From an uncultured Gammaproteobacteria bacterium (lineage in GTDB: Bacteria; Pseudomonadota; Gammaproteobacteria; Pseudomonadales; Pseudohongiellaceae): DNA of 64,000 nucleotides. Numbering within the stretch: position 1 is the first letter of the stretch; each line of letters opens with the position of its first letter. This document shows, piece after piece, positions 40,237 to 49,026 of this stretch. The notes below the pieces were generated by a model, which did no database searches, was not told the origin of the DNA, and was given only the letters and a program-made list of their open reading frames with translations. The stretch spans positions 40,570 to 104,569 of the forward strand of contig CAJXUA010000011.1 in the NCBI GenBank assembly GCA_913060695.1, in the 5' to 3' direction. Both the position numbers and the translations under genes were made by a program.

Positions 40237-42009
40237 TTAATAAGTACGTATTTTCGGTTCGAAAGTCGGAACAGTTTTCGGCGTGAAGTTGACGGCACGC
40301 TTAGTAACGCTCTTGCTCTCAGGGTGATACAGAGAGTGGCATAGCCAGTTCTCGTCGTCGCGTTCCTGATAGTCGTCGCGTGCGTGTGCACCGCGGCTTT
40401 CTGTACGAGTCTCCGCCGCAATTGCCGTTGCTTCTGCGACCTCAAATAGATTCTCCAGCTCCAGCGCTTCTATGCGCGCAGTGTTGAAGGCATTGCTCTT
40501 ATCTTCGAGATTAACATTCGCAATGCGACCACGTAGGTCCTTGAGTTTCGCGATACCGTCGCGCATAAACTCGCCCGTGCGGAACACGCCGAAGTAGTTC
40601 TGCATGATGGTTTGTAGTTCGGTGCGCAAAACCGCAACACTCTCGCCAGAGGTCGTTGCATTTAGACGATTCAAACGCGTAAGAGCCTGGTCGATGTCCG
40701 AGCTTGATGCGGCACGTTGATCCACGCCTTGGTGCAGCATGCTTTGTATGTGCTTGCCAGCGGCGCGGCCGAATACGACGAGGTCAAGAAGCGAGTTGCC
40801 ACCCAAGCGGTTGGCACCATGTACCGATACGCTAGCGCACTCACCGACTGCGAACAGCCCTTCAATAATCTTGTCTTTGCCATTGCCGTCTTGTGTGATC
40901 GCCTGGCCATGGATATTGGTAGGAATGCCGCCCATCATATAGTGGCAAGTAGGCACAACTGGAATAGGTTCTTTCACAGGATCTACGTGCGCGAAAGTGC
41001 GTGACAACTCTAGAATGCCAGGCAGTTTTGCGTTCAAGACTTTCTCACCTAGGTGATCGAGTTTGAGCATTACGTGATCGCCATCAGGGCCACAGCCGCG
41101 GCCTGCTAGAATCTCAAGCACCATAGAGCGTGCCACAACGTCGCGACCGGCAAGGTCTTTCGCATTCGGCGCATAGCGCTCCATGAAACGCTCGCCATCT
41201 TTATTGATTAGGTAGCCGCCTTCACCGCGGCAGCCTTCGGTCACTAGAGTGCCTGCCCCGTAAATGCCTGTAGGGTGGAACTGCCACATCTCGATATCTT
41301 GTACTGGATAGCCCGCACGCAATGCCATACCGACGCCATCGCCAGTACAAATCATCGCATTGGTAGTCGAGGCGTAGATGCGCCCTGCACCGCCAGTGGC
41401 GAAAACTGTTGCCTTCGACTGGATGTAGACTGTTTCGCCGGTTTCTATACAGATCGCGATAACGCCAACTACGACGCCATCTTGATTGCGCACGATGTCG
41501 GTGGCGTACCACTCATTAAAGAACACCGTCTTGTTCTTGACGTTGCCCTGATAGAGCGTGTGGAGCAGCGCATGGCCAGTTCGGTCTGCTGCGGCGCAGG
41601 TACGGGCTGCTTGCCCACCTTTACCGAAGTCTTTGGATTGTCCGCCGAAGGGGCGCTGATAGATACGACCAGACTCGGTGCGCGAGAATGGCAGGCCCAT
41701 ATGCTCGAGCTCGAATACGGATTGAGGCCCTTCACTGCACATATATTCAATAGCGTCTTGGTCACCGATGTAGTCACTGCCTTTAACAGTGTCGTACATG
41801 TGCCAGCGCCAATCGTCGTTTGGGTCGTCGCTAGCGATCGCGCAGGTGATACCACCCTGAGCGGATACGGTGTGCGATCGAGTCGGAAACACCTTACTGA
41901 TAACGGCTGTTTTGTAGCCAGATTGGGAAAGTTCTAAAGCTGCGCGTAAGCCCGCACCACCACCACCAACGATCACTGCATCAAACGAAAGAGTCCGAAT
42001 ACCAGACAT
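40237..42009 (-). CDS. sdhA: Succinate dehydrogenase flavoprotein subunit
   Basis: The 590-aa subunit oxidises succinate with covalent [14 protein letters not shown] binds FAD, the flavinylation histidine is in [11 protein letters not shown], and the active site includes the HPTGIYGAG and GGIPTNIHG segments. Its ATG directly follows the sdhD stop codon. Confidence 0.98.
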   Translation of the reverse strand: MSGIRTLSFDAVIVGGGGAGLRAALELSQSGYKTAVISKVFPTRSHTVSAQGGITCAIASDDPNDDWRWHMYDTVKGSDYIGDQDAIEYMCSEGPQSVFELEHMGLPFSRTESGRIYQRPFGGQSKDFGKGGQAARTCAAADRTGHALLHTLYQGNVKNKTVFFNEWYATDIVRNQDGVVVGVIAICIETGETVYIQSKATVFATGGAGRIYASTTNAMICTGDGVGMALRAGYPVQDIEMWQFHPTGIYGAGTLVTEGCRGEGGYLINKDGERFMERYAPNAKDLAGRDVVARSMVLEILAGRGCGPDGDHVMLKLDHLGEKVLNAKLPGILELSRTFAHVDPVKEPIPVVPTCHYMMGGIPTNIHGQAITQDGNGKDKIIEGLFAVGECASVSVHGANRLGGNSLLDLVVFGRAAGKHIQSMLHQGVDQRAASSSDIDQALTRLNRLNATTSGESVAVLRTELQTIMQNYFGVFRTGEFMRDGIAKLKDLRGRIANVNLEDKSNAFNTARIEALELENLFEVAEATAIAAETRTESRGAHARDDYQERDDENWLCHSLYHPESKSVTKRAVNFTPKTVPTFEPKIRTY

Positions 42010-42384
42010 TTACATACCCCATAGAATCTGAATACCCCAAACGAGGTATATGAACATCAGCGCAACGCTTCCGGCTTGAAAAAGCAGTCTCAGCACAGTG
42101 GCTTTAGGACCGATCAAGTAGGTGGTTAAGTAATCTGTGGAAATTGTCCACAGGCCAACCCACGCATGAGCGCAGATCGACAGTAGCGCCATTAGGCTTG
42201 CGATTCGCACCCATGTCGTTGAGAACAAGGCATGCCATTGCTGGTAGTCTAAATCTGGATTAAGAAGTAAGTAGGCGAACAGCGCGATGAAATACACACC
42301 TAACACTACTGCACTGATGCGCTGCACGACCCAATCATAGAGTCCACTGCGTCCAAAACTAGTTACATTCGTTACCACAGCCAT
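42010..42384 (-). CDS. sdhD: Succinate dehydrogenase membrane anchor SdhD
   Basis: The 124-aa protein has three transmembrane helices. The heme-binding histidine lies in SICAHAWVGLWTISTDYL, and YDWVVQRISAVVLG is the quinone-site region. It overlaps sdhC by 13 bp. Confidence 0.95.
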   Translation of the reverse strand: MAVVTNVTSFGRSGLYDWVVQRISAVVLGVYFIALFAYLLLNPDLDYQQWHALFSTTWVRIASLMALLSICAHAWVGLWTISTDYLTTYLIGPKATVLRLLFQAGSVALMFIYLVWGIQILWGM

Positions 42385-42746
42385 ACTCCCGTCAATATAA
42401 TAGAGATTGCCGACAAGGCTACGACGAGCTTAGCTCCCGTCTGGGCGCCCTCTAAAGTCTCGCCAATACCTAGATCCATGATCAGGTGCTTGATGCCCGC
42501 TATTAGGTGGTAGAGAAGCCCCGAAATAACAGCCCATAGCACGAGCTTTACAATCAGGTTATCCATCCACATAGCGACATTATTGAAGCCCTGCTCGGAG
42601 GAGAGCGATTCACCAAAGAGCCACAGGAGTAGCGCTAGCCCAGCAAAGATGAAAACACCGGATATGCGGTGCAATATCGAAGTAATCGCTGGCAGCGGTA
42701 AGCTAAAGGTCGAGAAATCAAGATTCTTAGGTCTAGTATCTTTCAC
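42372..42746 (-). CDS. sdhC: Succinate dehydrogenase cytochrome b556 subunit SdhC
   Basis: The 124-aa anchor has three transmembrane helices; SILHRISGVFIFAG is the quinone-site signature and LLYHLIAGIKHLIMDLG carries the axial heme histidine. It is the first gene of the sdhCDAB-sucAB-lpd-sucCD block. Confidence 0.96.
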   Translation of the reverse strand: MKDTRPKNLDFSTFSLPLPAITSILHRISGVFIFAGLALLLWLFGESLSSEQGFNNVAMWMDNLIVKLVLWAVISGLLYHLIAGIKHLIMDLGIGETLEGAQTGAKLVVALSAISIILTGVWLW

Positions 42747-42862
42747 AGAGTTATCGTTTCTTGAGGCCCGAAAAGGGCGCTGTTAATGAAAGTGATCACC
42801 TTGCAAACAGGCCGATCTGTTTGATTATGCGCACATTAAACGCACACGTAACTTGGGCGAAG

Positions 42863-42891
42863 AGTATAGTCTTACGACCTTAGGAATACAA
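42863..42891 (-). promoter_or_regulatory. Predicted sigma-70 promoter of sdhC
   Basis: Minus strand TTGTAT (42891-42886), 17 bp, TATACT (42868-42863). The start site would be near 42856, giving a leader of about 110 nt. A 7-bp-arm palindrome ATGACAA-TGGT-TTGTCAT (42918-42935) lies 26 bp upstream of the -35 box and could be an operator. Confidence 0.65.
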
Positions 42892-43075
42892 TAAAATGGC
42901 CCTTAAAAAAGCGAACTATGACAATGGTTTGTCATCTTTGGGCTGGGCAGCTCCACTAGGGCTTTGCAAAGACCCATTTAGGTGCAAAAAGAATAGGATT
43001 TGCGCCGTAACAAGGCGAAGGGTCATTAAGCCGTGACTATCGCGGCGCTAAGCGGCAATATTGCAGGTTAACCGC

Positions 43076-43104
43076 TTGTAGTGCAGATAATTTAATCTTA
43101 TCTT
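43076..43104 (+). promoter_or_regulatory. Predicted sigma-70 promoter of gltA
   Basis: TTGTAG (43076-43081), 17 bp, TATCTT (43099-43104); start site near 43111. AGGAG at 43140-43143 region precedes the ATG at normal spacing. The 403-bp region between sdhC and gltA holds both divergent promoters and no gene. Confidence 0.5.
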
Positions 43105-43149
43105 AGCACCCAGAAATATTACGAGCTTAGATTTTCACAGGAGTTTTGC

Positions 43150-44430
43150 ATGAGTAATAAAGTAGCCAAGCTGACCCTTGAGGGCAGCACCGAATCAATC
43201 GATTTACCGGTATTTAGCGGTACTTTAGGACCGGATGTCGTTGATGTTGGGGGGCTTACCGCGAAGGGATTGTTTACCTATGACCCCGGTTTTATGTCCA
43301 CGGCGTCGTGTAAATCGGCGATTACCTATATCGACGGAGACAAGGGGGTACTGCTACACCGCGGCTATCCTATCGAACAACTCGCCGAAGGCTCCAACTT
43401 TCTGGAGACTTGTTTCCTCCTACTCAATGGCGAGTTGCCTGATGCCGAAGAAAATCTAGAATTTGCGAAGAGTATTCGCTACCACACCATGGTGCACGAG
43501 CAACTTTATGAGTTCTTCAAGGGTTTCCCACGAGATGCGCACCCGATGGCTATCATGGTCGGTGTCGTTGGCGCCCTCTCCGCTTTTTACCATGATTCGC
43601 TGGATATTAACGATGAGAAGCATCGCGAATTGGCCGCACTGCGCTTGATCGCCAAGATGCCGACCATTGCCGCGATGGTTTATAAACACTCCATCGGCCA
43701 GCCCTTCCTCTACCCCCGCAACGATTTCAGCTACGCAGAAAACTTCCTCCACATGATGTTCAACACGCCCTGCGATGAGGCCAAAGTAAGCCCTATTCTC
43801 GCCAAGGCGATGGACACGATTTTCTTGCTTCATGCCGATCACGAACAGAATGCCTCAACGTCGACTGTTCGACTCGCGGGCTCTACTGGCGCTAACCCAT
43901 TCGCGTGCATCTCCTCTGGCATCGCAGCGCTCTGGGGCCCAGCACACGGCGGCGCTAACGAAGCTGTATTGAACATGTTGTATGAGATCGAAGATGAGTC
44001 CCGTATCGAGGAGTTCATCAATCGCGCGAAAGACAAGAACGACCCCTTCCGTCTCATGGGCTTCGGTCATCGCGTCTATAAGAATTTCGATCCGCGCGCG
44101 AAAGTGATGCGTGAGATTTGCGATGAGGTATTGCAAGACCTGGGTGTTGAGAACGATCCGCTATTCCGCATCGCCCGTCGCCTAGAGAAGATTGCGCTGG
44201 AAGATGAGTACTTCATTGAGCGTAAGCTGTATCCCAATGTGGATTTCTACTCTGGCATCATTCTGCAGGCAATCGGTATCCCCGCCTCGATGTTTACCGT
44301 GATATTTGCAATCGGCAGAACGCCGGGCTGGATCTCCCACTGGAACGAGATGATCAGCAATCCGTACAAGATCGGTCGCCCACGTCAGTTGTACACTGGC
44401 CATGTAAAGCGCGATTACCCTAAAAAATAA
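43150..44430 (+). CDS. gltA: Citrate synthase
   Basis: The 426-aa type II enzyme condenses oxaloacetate and acetyl-CoA. Catalytic elements are [26 protein letters not shown] and [15 protein letters not shown], with the catalytic Asp later. The length and N-terminal beta domain match the NADH-sensitive gammaproteobacterial enzyme. It is divergent from sdhC, an arrangement shared with Pseudomonas. Confidence 0.98.
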   Translation: MSNKVAKLTLEGSTESIDLPVFSGTLGPDVVDVGGLTAKGLFTYDPGFMSTASCKSAITYIDGDKGVLLHRGYPIEQLAEGSNFLETCFLLLNGELPDAEENLEFAKSIRYHTMVHEQLYEFFKGFPRDAHPMAIMVGVVGALSAFYHDSLDINDEKHRELAALRLIAKMPTIAAMVYKHSIGQPFLYPRNDFSYAENFLHMMFNTPCDEAKVSPILAKAMDTIFLLHADHEQNASTSTVRLAGSTGANPFACISSGIAALWGPAHGGANEAVLNMLYEIEDESRIEEFINRAKDKNDPFRLMGFGHRVYKNFDPRAKVMREICDEVLQDLGVENDPLFRIARRLEKIALEDEYFIERKLYPNVDFYSGIILQAIGIPASMFTVIFAIGRTPGWISHWNEMISNPYKIGRPRQLYTGHVKRDYPKK

Positions 44431-44441
44431 CCATCAATATC

Positions 44442-44515
44442 CTGTAGGAGCGGGCTTGCCCGCGAAGAGTCCGCAGCGGCACTAACCTCTTTCGCGGGCA
44501 AGCCCGCTCCTACAG
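44442..44515. repeat. Inverted REP pair, Pseudomonas style
   Basis: Two 25-bp arms (44442-44466 and 44491-44515) are perfect reverse complements separated by 24 bp. Each arm is itself imperfectly palindromic, with core GCGGGC-tt-GCCCGC and the outer end TGTAGGAGC. This core and end match the REP elements abundant in Pseudomonas. The pair lies 11 bp after gltA and could fold into a stable hairpin at its mRNA end. Confidence 0.85.
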
Positions 44516-44603
44516 TCAGTGGATTCTCTTCAGAAATAGAATGGCTCTCTGGCCCTGCAGACGACCACAAAGCCAAATAAGGCAAACGAGGATGAAGATA
44601 AAA

Positions 44604-44679
44604 TGGTGGAGCCTAGCGGGATCGAACCGCTGACCTGTTCGCTGCCAGCGAACCGCTCTCCCAGCTGAGCTAAGGCCCC
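44604..44679 (-). tRNA. tRNA-Ala (GGC)
   Basis: The 76-nt minus-strand gene starts GGGGCCTTAGCTCAGCTGGG and ends GGTTCGATCCCGCT...CCA with CCA encoded. The anticodon stem GTTCG/CGAAC encloses the loop CTGGCAG, giving anticodon GGC for alanine. The acceptor stem and T arm pair fully. Confidence 0.97.
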
Positions 44680-44760
44680 ATAAAGACTTACAATTCCCGC
44701 CTGAGATGCGAAGAACTGTTTTGCTACCAGCAAATGTCCGTGGCAGCAAAAAGTTCGCGC

Positions 44761-44789
44761 ATTCTAAGCACCGATCCTTAAGCTGTCAA
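44761..44789 (-). promoter_or_regulatory. Strong stable-RNA promoter of tRNA-Ala
   Basis: Minus strand TTGACA (44789-44784), 17 bp, TAGAAT (44766-44761), followed by the GC-rich discriminator GCGCG that marks stringently controlled promoters. The -35 box begins four bases after the gltX stop codon. The leader of about 75 nt contains a long hairpin (TTTTGCTGCCA with TGGTAGCAAAA). Confidence 0.85.
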
Positions 44790-44792
44790 TCA

Positions 44793-46289
44793 TTACTCCG
44801 CCGATTGCGCGAAGTCCCTGAAATCCTTCTCTAGCGTCTTGGTTTCCTTTTTAGAGATACCCCCTAATATTCCAATCGCGGCACGAATGCGCGCTCGTGA
44901 AACGTCGATGCCAATAATGCTAATGGCGTCTATCACAGAGGTGGAGACGGCCTTTCCAGTAATCGCGACAAACAGTGGGAACAGGAAGTCGCGAATCTTA
45001 AAGCCACAATACGCTGCCAGCCTCACACATTCTTGCTCAACCGCATCGCGGCTAAGGTCTGTACCGTTCTCCAATTGCCATAGAGTAAATTGAAGGATTT
45101 TACGCATTTGCTCTTCGTTCAATTGCTTATGTACGAAGCTTTCGGCACTGATCTCCGGCAAGCCTGATAGGAAGAAACCTGCCAGTGGCACTACGTCGCT
45201 AAAGCGCTCTACACGATCTTTGAGCAAGGGGATAATCTGCGCCATCTTCTGTTCGTCGAAGGCCCATTGCGCGAATAACTGCATAAATTGCGTGTCGCTC
45301 AAGCGTTCGCGAATATATTTGCCGTTCAGCCAATCGAGTTTCTCAACATCGAAGACCGGGCCTCCAAGGGAGACGCGCATGAGGTCGAAATTATCCGTCA
45401 TCTCATCGATAGTGAACAACTCGCGTCCATCTGGCATGGTCCAACCCATCATGCCGAGATAGTTAACGACAGCCTCTGGTAGGTAGCCCATATCGCGATA
45501 ATAATTAATGCTGGTAGGGTTCTTGCGTTTGCTCAGCTTGCTTTTATCGGGATTGCGCAGCAGTGGCATGTGGCAGAAAACGGGAGCCTGCCAGCCAAAG
45601 TATTGATAGAGCAAGAGGTGCTTGGGGGTTGAGTTGATCCACTCCTCCCCACGAATAACATGGCTAATCTCCATGAAGTGATCGTCGACCACATTCGCGA
45701 AATGGTAGGTGGGCAGGCCGTCGGACTTCATTAGTACTTGCATGTCGATTTGCTGCCAATTGATCGCGATCTCGCCGCGCAGCATATCTTCGAAGCGACA
45801 CTCCCCTTCTGCAGGCACTTGCATGCGAATCACATACTCTTGCTCATCGGCAAGTTTCTGCGCGATCTCCTCTTTGCTCAAGTGTAGGCAGTGACCATCA
45901 TAGCCAGGAGTAGTTTTGTCGGCCATTTGCTGGTTGCGTAGATCCGTAAGACGCTGCGCTGTGCAAAAACAGTGAAATGCGTGTCCGCTATCGAGCAGCA
46001 CTTCGATTTGTTCTTGGTAGAGGCTGCTGCGCTGGCTCTGTCTATAGGGGCCAAATGGCCCACCGACATCCGGGCCCTCACTCCAATCTACGCCTAACCA
46101 ACGTAGGGCTGCGAAAATATCCTGCTCGGATTTCGCTGTGCTACGTGCCTGGTCGGTATCCTCTATGCGCAGAATGAACTCGCCCTCATTTTGCTTAGCG
46201 AAGCAGCGATTGAACAATGCGATATAGGCGGTGCCGACATGGGGGTCTCCAGTTGGAGATGGCGCGATACGGGTGCGAACTTTCTGCAT
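44793..46289 (-). CDS. gltX: Glutamyl-tRNA synthetase
   Basis: The 498-aa class I synthetase charges tRNA-Glu. It has the HIGH-type motif in APSPTGDPHVGTAY, the KLSKRK loop, and a C-terminal anticodon-binding domain. A cysteine pair in HCFCTAQR marks the region where many GluRS bind zinc. AGGA precedes the start; a TATAAT -10 (complement of 46329-46334) lies upstream with a weak -35. Confidence 0.97.
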   Translation of the reverse strand: MQKVRTRIAPSPTGDPHVGTAYIALFNRCFAKQNEGEFILRIEDTDQARSTAKSEQDIFAALRWLGVDWSEGPDVGGPFGPYRQSQRSSLYQEQIEVLLDSGHAFHCFCTAQRLTDLRNQQMADKTTPGYDGHCLHLSKEEIAQKLADEQEYVIRMQVPAEGECRFEDMLRGEIAINWQQIDMQVLMKSDGLPTYHFANVVDDHFMEISHVIRGEEWINSTPKHLLLYQYFGWQAPVFCHMPLLRNPDKSKLSKRKNPTSINYYRDMGYLPEAVVNYLGMMGWTMPDGRELFTIDEMTDNFDLMRVSLGGPVFDVEKLDWLNGKYIRERLSDTQFMQLFAQWAFDEQKMAQIIPLLKDRVERFSDVVPLAGFFLSGLPEISAESFVHKQLNEEQMRKILQFTLWQLENGTDLSRDAVEQECVRLAAYCGFKIRDFLFPLFVAITGKAVSTSVIDAISIIGIDVSRARIRAAIGILGGISKKETKTLEKDFRDFAQSAE

Positions 46290-46477
46290 AACATTCCTGT
46301 GTACGTGGAAAACGATAATAGGGCTGAGATTATACGCTATGCAGGCCGGGTCCCGAAATACGCCAATTCGTGTTTGTCCCCTCTTCTCCGGTATACTGCG
46401 GCCTTGTGATGCTTAGCCTTTATGGGGTCAGCGCACTGAACTGCCATCCACACTCTGCAAATAAATACGACTAAGAC
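46290..46477. promoter_or_regulatory. Divergent promoter region between gltX and dusA
   Basis: Minus strand TATAAT (46334-46329) for gltX and plus strand TATACT (46392-46397) followed by GCGGCC for dusA. Both -35 boxes are poor, so start sites are tentative. No gene is seen. Confidence 0.45.
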
Positions 46478-47497
46478 ATGACCGCGACATCTTCACATCG
46501 TTTCTGCGTTGCCCCTATGCTCGACTGGACCGATAGGCACGAGCGTTATTTTCTGCGCATATTGAGCCGGAACGCGCTGCTGTACACAGAGATGGTTACC
46601 ACTGGCGCCTTGCTCCACGGCGATGTGCCACGCCACTTGGACTATCATCAGTCTGAACACCCGCTAGCACTGCAATTAGGCGGGAGTGACCCTGCGGACT
46701 TGGCGCGCTGCGCAGTGATGGCCGAGGACTATGGCTACGACGAGGTAAATCTCAATATAGGCTGCCCAAGCGATCGCGTGCAGTCGGGGCGCTTCGGCGC
46801 ATGCCTGATGGCGGATCCAGCATTGGTTGCACAAGGTCTGGCTGCGATAAAAGAGCGGGTGAATATTCCGGCGACTATAAAGTGCCGCATCGGGATCGAT
46901 GAGCACGATTCAGACGAATTCCTATTCAATTTCGTCGAGACCATCGCGCAGGCAGGCTGTGAGACCTTCATCATTCATGCGCGCATTGCGCGTCTACAGG
47001 GTCTTAGCCCTAAGCAAAATCGCGATGTGCCGCCGCTGAACTATCCGCGGGTAATGCGTTTGAAAGAGCGTTTCCCGCATTTGCAAATCATAATCAATGG
47101 CGGCATTAAGACACTACAGGACGCGAAGGATTTATTGGATAGCCTCGACGGCGTAATGATCGGTCGCGAGGTGTATCAAAATCCATGGATACTCAATAGC
47201 GTGGATGAAGAATTTTTCGGAGAAAGTGCAAATGACCGAACCCGCTTCGATGTGATGCAGTCCTATATTCCCTATGTGGAGGAGCAGCGCCGTGCAGGGG
47301 TGCCCCTACAGCATATGACTCGGCATATTCTTGGCCTGTTTCATGGTGTGCCGGGCGGCAAGGCGTTTCGTCGCCACCTAAGCGAAAACGCATTCAAAAA
47401 AGATGCGGGTGTGGCGGTTCTTGAAGATGCGCTCGCATTGGTCGCAGGACACAATATGCAAGCCGAAGCAGATGCCCTTGCAGTGAATTTTGAATAA
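46478..47497 (+). CDS. dusA: tRNA-dihydrouridine(20/20a) synthase DusA
   Basis: The 339-aa flavoenzyme reduces uridines 20 and 20a of tRNA with NADPH and FMN. It has the FMN-barrel start VAPMLDWTDRHERYFLR, the catalytic Cys in NIGCPSDRVQSGRFGACLM, and the IHARIARLQGLSPKQNR loop characteristic of DusA rather than DusB or DusC. It is followed 17 bp later by the TerB-like gene. Confidence 0.96.
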   Translation: MTATSSHRFCVAPMLDWTDRHERYFLRILSRNALLYTEMVTTGALLHGDVPRHLDYHQSEHPLALQLGGSDPADLARCAVMAEDYGYDEVNLNIGCPSDRVQSGRFGACLMADPALVAQGLAAIKERVNIPATIKCRIGIDEHDSDEFLFNFVETIAQAGCETFIIHARIARLQGLSPKQNRDVPPLNYPRVMRLKERFPHLQIIINGGIKTLQDAKDLLDSLDGVMIGREVYQNPWILNSVDEEFFGESANDRTRFDVMQSYIPYVEEQRRAGVPLQHMTRHILGLFHGVPGGKAFRRHLSENAFKKDAGVAVLEDALALVAGHNMQAEADALAVNFE

Positions 47498-47514
47498 TCA
47501 TTCGGTAGAGAACT

Positions 47515-47991
47515 ATGCTTTTAGCTATAAAACAATTTTTCGAAGACAAACTTTCCGTTAACGCAGAACAAGCTGCGCAGCAGAACGACAAGAAAATTGA
47601 GCTGGCCTCGGCCGCGCTAATGTTTGAGTTAATGCGAACGGATGCCCGCATAGATGAGCGCGAGAAACAGGCGCTGACTTTAGTGTTAAGCGAGACTTTT
47701 AAGCTCGGCAAAGACAGCCTGGAAGAGTTGCTCCGCATGGCAGAAACCGCCGCTACCGAGGCGACTTCCCTGTTTGAGTTTACGAGCCTGATTAACGAGA
47801 GCTATAGCTACGATCAACGTGTGCAGTTAGTTGAGAATTTGTGGAAAGTAGCCTTCGCGGATCTAAAGTTGGACCGTTATGAAGAGCATATGATTCGCAA
47901 TGTAAGCGACTTGATTTATGTGCGGCACAGCGATTTCATTCGCACGAAATTAAAGGTCAAAGAGGCTTTGTCTGGTTCGAGCGAGGAGTAA
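47515..47991 (+). CDS. TerB-like protein
   Basis: The 158-aa all-helical protein matches the TerB/DjlA family: ALMFELMRTDARIDEREKQ and a second acidic motif FADLKLDRYEEHMI about 75 residues later. Acidic residues in these motifs bind metal in tellurite-resistance TerB. There is no ter operon here, so a tellurite role is not implied; it may be a membrane-surface housekeeping protein co-transcribed with dusA. It converges on the MlaA-like gene with three bases between stop codons. Confidence 0.8.
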   Translation: MLLAIKQFFEDKLSVNAEQAAQQNDKKIELASAALMFELMRTDARIDEREKQALTLVLSETFKLGKDSLEELLRMAETAATEATSLFEFTSLINESYSYDQRVQLVENLWKVAFADLKLDRYEEHMIRNVSDLIYVRHSDFIRTKLKVKEALSGSSEE

Positions 47992-47994
47992 GGC

Positions 47995-48672
47995 TTAGAA
48001 GTCGTCGAAATCGTCGTTGTAGGCGCCATCGTTCACTAAGTATTCGCGCTGCTGCAGATAGGCTTCGCGCACGAATAGGTACTCGTCACCGGAGATCAGG
48101 CCTTCCATCGATAGTACGGAGGCGCGATCGTCAATGAAGCTGAGTATGGTGAGTGTGCTACGAGCCTCGTCTTGCTGATAGTACTGAATAGGGTTAAAGA
48201 GTGTGTCGAGCACTAATCCTACCGAGTCGCGGGCCGAGCTAGGCCCAAAGAATGGCAATACCACATAGGGGCCAGCCCCCACTCCCCAACGGCCAAAGGT
48301 CTGCCCGAAGTCCTCCTCATTTTTGGTCAAGCCAACCGAGGATGCCACATCGATAACGCCGCCTATGCCGACTGTCGTGTTGATTAGCAGCCGCCCGGAA
48401 TCCGAGGCAGCGTCGCGCAGCTTCAACTGCAACAGGTCGTTTGCCAGCACATTGACATCGTCGATATTGCTAAAGAAATTGCCAATGCCCTGCCTTACGA
48501 TATTGGGCACTACAGTGGTATAGGTCACGGCGACAGGTCGCAAAACCCAGCCATCCAAGAATTTATTGAAGGCGTAGATGCGTAGGTTGGTTTTTTCCCA
48601 CGGATCAGCGGCGAGTGCGCTCGGGCTACTCGTGAGCAGCACTATTAGCACGCTCCATGCCGCCGTTCTCAT
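47995..48672 (-). CDS. mlaA: MlaA/VacJ-family protein without lipobox
   Basis: The 225-aa product (start ATG 48672, after AAGGTGA; ATG 48711 is an alternative with 13 more residues) belongs to the MlaA family, which removes misplaced phospholipids from the outer leaflet. DPWEKTNLRIYAFNKFLD and the YVVLPFFGPSSARD segment are diagnostic. The signal region VLIVLLTSSPSALAAD has no cysteine, so it should be cleaved by signal peptidase I rather than become a lipoprotein. The other mla genes are not in this window. Confidence 0.88.
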   Translation of the reverse strand: MRTAAWSVLIVLLTSSPSALAADPWEKTNLRIYAFNKFLDGWVLRPVAVTYTTVVPNIVRQGIGNFFSNIDDVNVLANDLLQLKLRDAASDSGRLLINTTVGIGGVIDVASSVGLTKNEEDFGQTFGRWGVGAGPYVVLPFFGPSSARDSVGLVLDTLFNPIQYYQQDEARSTLTILSFIDDRASVLSMEGLISGDEYLFVREAYLQQREYLVNDGAYNDDFDDF

Positions 48673-49025
48673 TCGCAAACTCACCTTATGGAAACCTCTA
48701 GAAACGATCATTGCTAGCCTGAAAGCGCATGCAATAGGGATCGAGTTATTTTGACAATGCCAAACCCACTAAACTTGGGGATGGTGTTTTACGCCGCGCA
48801 TTATGCGCGAATGACTAGCGAGTTCCTAGCATCACAGCTAGTTTATTACGTCAGCTGAGCTTGTTTGTATCATATGTAAAATAGGTAAAAGCGCTCTATA
48901 CGCTAAAAGAATAGGTCCCATTATCCCAAACACACTATTTAGAAGACATCCCCCTATATGGGGATTCTCTGGAAATTCACAATGTATCTGCCACAGTACA
49001 TCTTTAAGCCCTTTTTTAGACAGCA
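48673..49025. other. Region between mlaA and hrpA
   Basis: It holds the mlaA upstream region, with a CGCGCA-TTA-TGCGCG hairpin near 48794-48808. A small frame (48838-49026) fills the right part. No clear promoter or terminator can be assigned. Confidence 0.4.
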
Positions 49026-49026
49026 T
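48838..49026 (-). CDS. Possible small membrane protein coupled to hrpA
   Basis: A 62-residue frame begins with an ATG overlapping the hrpA stop codon by one base (TAATG). It has a polar N-terminus, three cysteines/histidine-containing middle (IHCEFPEN, GGCLLN) and a hydrophobic stretch of about 20 residues. The position suggests translational coupling, but no family is recognised and it may be chance. Confidence 0.25.
   Translation of the reverse strand: MLSKKGLKDVLWQIHCEFPENPHIGGCLLNSVFGIMGPILLAYRALLPILHMIQTSSADVIN

Noticed and set aside
41275..41937. 220-residue plus-strand frame
   Set aside because: It is antisense to sdhA.
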